64,000 nt of DNA from Coprenecus sp949297365 (GTDB lineage: Bacteria; Bacteroidota; Bacteroidia; Bacteroidales; UBA932), in the NCBI GenBank assembly GCA_963931055.1, contig OZ006987.1:1178001-1242000 (forward strand). Direction: 5' to 3'. Numbering within the stretch: the stretch's first letter is position 1; each line of letters begins with the position of its first letter. This document shows, piece by piece, positions 61,350 to 64,000 of the stretch. The position numbers and the translations under genes were made by a program. A model generated the notes under the pieces. That model worked only from the letters and a program-made list of their open reading frames with translations, did not search any database and was not told the DNA's origin.

Positions 61350-62990
61350 ATGAAACAACTACCGAACCCAAGCCGCATAGCTTGTCTATTCGCGGCTGTT
61401 CTGATTTCAATGGCTGCGCTTCTATCATGCAGCCAGTACGACGACACCGGCATCAAGGACTCAATTGTCGGCCTCCAGGAGAGAATCGACAGTCTTGAGA
61501 AGTACGTCCATGCGATGCAGTCCAACATCGATAACCTTAAAGCCACGGCTGAAAGGCTAAGCCAGAATGTTACGGCTGACACGGTTGTAGAAACCGATGA
61601 CGGATGGATCATCCGTATGTCCGACGGGAAGGACATAGTCCTCACCGACGGTAAGAATGGAGATAACGCCACCGGAGTACGTCCTCCTTCAATAACCATT
61701 ATCGAAGAGGACGGAATGTACTGGTGGGGCTACGTGGATGAAACAGGAGAGCACTTCTTCCAGGACGGGGACAACCGTTTCCCGTGTACGTCCGCCACTC
61801 CACAGATAAGAATCAATGAAGACGGCAACTGGGAGATCTCCCTGGACGGCGGACTGAACTGGGATGACACCGGAGTCAAGGCTGTCGGAGAAGACGGCAA
61901 GGATGGCGATTCCTTCATCGACAGCATAACTGATGATGAAGAGAACTTCTACATCCTGCTCGGCAACGGTTCCAGCATTGTCCTGCCCAAGACACAGGAA
62001 CTGAGCCTCACGCTTGACTGTGAGGAGACAGAGTATTTCACCGCAGGCGAGACCAGGGTGATAGGCTATACCGTAACCGGCTCGGGAATCATCACCTTTA
62101 CCAAGCCCAACGGATGGAAAGTGAGCATAGACGGAGAGGCATCCTCCATAAGCATCACCGCTCCCGCAGCCGAGAACACCTACGCTGAGCAGAAAGGCAT
62201 CATAAGTCTCCTGCTGGTGGCATCTGACGGAAGCAGTTTCTCCATCGGACTTGAAGTAGCCGTAGGTACCAAGCCGGCTCCCGTACTGGAAGACCCGGAA
62301 ATCGGCGATTACCTCTACTCGGACGGCACATGGTCCACCGACCTGGATGCCGGCAAGACAGTGGCGGGAGTAGTATTCTGGGCAGGAGATCCCTCCGAAG
62401 CCGACCCTATGCTTCAGAGTGACTTCCCGGGCTGCACCCACGGACTGGCAGTATCCCTTGTCCAGTATGACAACACAGCATGGCAGACCAATGTCTCCGG
62501 CAAGGTGACAGACTGGATTACAGAGAAAGGATACGAATACCTGCCGTTGGAGAACAATATGTACGATACCGGCGGACTGTCCCACAAGATTATCGGTTAC
62601 AACAATACCCTGGCCATGATTCACTTCAGCGAAGAGAACCCTTCGAATACGATAGATATCGTCACCAGACTGGAAGAGCACAGACAGCAGTACCCGGACC
62701 CGGAGAACACCAGCGGATGGTACTGTCCGTCTCTCTTTGAACTTACACTGCTTTGCTCGGGTGAAGACAATATCAGCGGCACCATCATCGGTGTATCTTC
62801 AACATCCATGAAAGACAGGCTCGATCCAATACTTGCTGAGGTGGAGGGTTCACAGCCCATGAGCGGCAACTGCTGGTCAGCATCCGAAAACGGAACAAAC
62901 GTACAGACAAAAGACTTCGGCTCCGGATTTGTCATGACACCGTCAAAGTCATCCGACCAGCAGAGCGTACGGTTCGTACTCGCTTTTTAA
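61350..62990 (+). CDS. DUF4988 lipoprotein, first of a tandem pair
   Basis: 546-residue lipoprotein (lipobox AALLSC, Cys about 27). After it comes a short coiled-coil (GIKDSIVGLQERIDSLEKYV in part, about 34-53) and the DUF4988/PL29-N-like beta region (DGWIIRMSDGKDIVL, WWGYVDETGEHFFQDG, WEISLDGGLNWDDTG). Then comes an Ig-like part (LTLDCEETEYFTAGETRVIGYTVTG, in part) and a C-terminal domain with YLYSDGTWSTDLDAGKTVAGVVFW (about 324-347, in part). Likely surface-exposed, perhaps glycan-related. It is paralogous to the next gene. Confidence 0.82.
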   Translation: MKQLPNPSRIACLFAAVLISMAALLSCSQYDDTGIKDSIVGLQERIDSLEKYVHAMQSNIDNLKATAERLSQNVTADTVVETDDGWIIRMSDGKDIVLTDGKNGDNATGVRPPSITIIEEDGMYWWGYVDETGEHFFQDGDNRFPCTSATPQIRINEDGNWEISLDGGLNWDDTGVKAVGEDGKDGDSFIDSITDDEENFYILLGNGSSIVLPKTQELSLTLDCEETEYFTAGETRVIGYTVTGSGIITFTKPNGWKVSIDGEASSISITAPAAENTYAEQKGIISLLLVASDGSSFSIGLEVAVGTKPAPVLEDPEIGDYLYSDGTWSTDLDAGKTVAGVVFWAGDPSEADPMLQSDFPGCTHGLAVSLVQYDNTAWQTNVSGKVTDWITEKGYEYLPLENNMYDTGGLSHKIIGYNNTLAMIHFSEENPSNTIDIVTRLEEHRQQYPDPENTSGWYCPSLFELTLLCSGEDNISGTIIGVSSTSMKDRLDPILAEVEGSQPMSGNCWSASENGTNVQTKDFGSGFVMTPSKSSDQQSVRFVLAF

Positions 62991-63014
62991 TTAACCTGAA
63001 ATTTGACTGAAGAT

Positions 63015-64000
63015 ATGAAACGATTCATAATACATTTTGCAGCCGCACTGATGATGGCTGCCGCATTCAGCTCCTGCAGCAAATACGATGACTCCGGGCT
63101 GAGAGACTCCATCAAGGACCTGAACGAGCAGGTCACCGGCCTGGAAGCCGCAATAGAGGAGGCACAGGGCGTAATCGCCGAACTTCACGAACTGTTCACC
63201 AAACTGAGCGAAGGTCTCACTGTAAGCAGTGTGGAGGAGACAGATGACGGATATATCATAATATTTTCCGACGGTACCGAAGTCTCCCTCAGGAACGGCT
63301 CCCCAGGAGACGACTACAATACTCCCAGGATTATCCCGGTTGAAGAGGACGGCGTGTGGTACTGGGGATGGTCGGACAACAGCACTCCCATAACCGTCAA
63401 CGGGGAAAAAATACCCGTAACCTCAACAATGCCCCTACTGCGTATCAACAACGGATACTGGGAGGTATCACTGGACGGCGGACTGAACTGGATCGAAACG
63501 GATATGCCGGGTACCCCGTCGGACGGACAGGACGGAAACACTTTCTTCACCGGTCTCAGCGAGGATGATGACAACTACTATCTCGAGCTTGAGGACGGAG
63601 GAACCATCACTCTGCCCAAGACCAAGGAGCTGAGCCTCGTCTTCAATAACGCCGAAGATACCGTATACTTCTCCGCCGGAGCGACCAGGGACATCACATA
63701 CACCATGACAGGCACCGCATCCATGACCGTCAGCAAGCCCGAGGGCTGGAGCGTAACCGTCAACGAGGAAGCCTCCAGTCTGAGCGTCACTGCTCCCGTA
63801 GAGGATAATGTGTACGCCGAGACAGCCGGAACAGTGAGTGTCATCCTGACCGACAACGGCGGACACAGTGCCGCAGCATCTTTCAATGTCGCCATAGGTG
63901 CCGGTTCTACCAAGGAGACACCGGCTATCGGGAGCTACTACTACTCCGACGGCACCTGGTCAGCCGCTCTGGACGAGAACAAGACCGTGATAGGCATAGT
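63015..64000 (+). CDS. DUF4988 lipoprotein, second copy, truncated by window edge
   Basis: About 328 codons from the ATG at 63015 remain open to the edge. The product has a lipobox (AAFSSC, Cys about 21), SKYDDSGLRDSIKDLNEQV, a DUF4988-like region (DGYIIIFSDGTEVSL, WYWGWSDNSTP, YWEVSLDGGLNWIE) and YYYSDGTWSAALDENKTVIGIV at the cut. Domain order is the same as in the gene at 61350 with diverged sequence, so the two arose by tandem duplication. It starts 24 bp after the first copy's stop, implying one transcript. Confidence 0.85.
   Translation, partial: MKRFIIHFAAALMMAAAFSSCSKYDDSGLRDSIKDLNEQVTGLEAAIEEAQGVIAELHELFTKLSEGLTVSSVEETDDGYIIIFSDGTEVSLRNGSPGDDYNTPRIIPVEEDGVWYWGWSDNSTPITVNGEKIPVTSTMPLLRINNGYWEVSLDGGLNWIETDMPGTPSDGQDGNTFFTGLSEDDDNYYLELEDGGTITLPKTKELSLVFNNAEDTVYFSAGATRDITYTMTGTASMTVSKPEGWSVTVNEEASSLSVTAPVEDNVYAETAGTVSVILTDNGGHSAAASFNVAIGAGSTKETPAIGSYYYSDGTWSAALDENKTVIGI

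Overview
The window is a Bacteroidales (phylum Bacteroidota) chromosome segment of moderately high GC. Supporting signs are many -7 boxes of the form TAnnTTTG (the Bacteroidetes housekeeping promoter element), several very short 5' leaders, and Bacteroidetes-typical families: fused SecDF, DUF2723, DUF4271, DUF4988, DUF5106, a TPR/HTH regulator with a 6-bladed beta-propeller lipoprotein, and an OlsF-like double acyltransferase. The genus cannot be fixed from the sequence alone; an Alistipes-like or related gut lineage is plausible.

Layout. 0-6.4 kb: an edge-truncated AAA/DUF4143 ATPase facing left, then sufC-sufD, a B12-dependent ribonucleotide reductase and ispE. 6.5-7.4 kb: an AT-rich DUF3791/DUF3990 module that looks like an ADP-ribosyltransferase toxin-antitoxin locus. 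7.5-10.4 kb: a secreted S37 peptidase, a DUF2156 protein and a phosphopantetheinyl transferase. 10.5-15.4 kb: a membrane TPR-HTH regulator followed by small exported proteins and lipoproteins. 15.8-18.7 kb: an acyl-CoA ligase and an unusual PlsC-zinc-ribbon protein. 18.7-21.6 kb (minus): a thioredoxin-like lipoprotein directly behind tRNA-Gln, then small zinc-ribbon/membrane proteins. 21.1-24.5 kb (minus): an overlapping run SatD-like, DUF3307, Fic, tadA, DedA-like. 24.6-28.1 kb: groES-groEL and a second AAA/DUF4143 ATPase. 28.2-30.2 kb (minus): an ECF sigma operon. 31.2-33.2 kb: fsa/tal and a 1.3-kb gene-free stretch full of inverted and direct repeats. 33.2-48.8 kb: housekeeping and envelope genes (LolC-like permease, rbfA, tyrS, Na/Pi transporter, large outer-membrane protein, uvrC, OlsF-like enzyme, yidD, rnpA, hemD, DUF4271, SUI1). 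49.1-61.3 kb: DUF2723 protein, LuxE-like enzyme, tryptophanase, secDF, a PD40/SPOR lipoprotein-like protein, nfeD-floA. 61.3 kb to the end: two tandem DUF4988 lipoproteins, the second cut by the edge.

Most striking signal. Three unrelated-sequence repeat arrays with exactly the same 33-bp period sit on accessory genes. Two are three-unit arrays over the promoters of both DUF4143 ATPases, and in both cases the gene-proximal unit supplies the -33 TTTG box. The third is a two-unit palindromic array inside the Fic gene. In addition, the second ATPase cassette is bracketed by a 20-bp direct repeat made from the 3' arm of the groEL terminator, as if the cassette had inserted into that terminator. 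Together these suggest a mobile, self-operator-carrying ATPase/nuclease cassette family.
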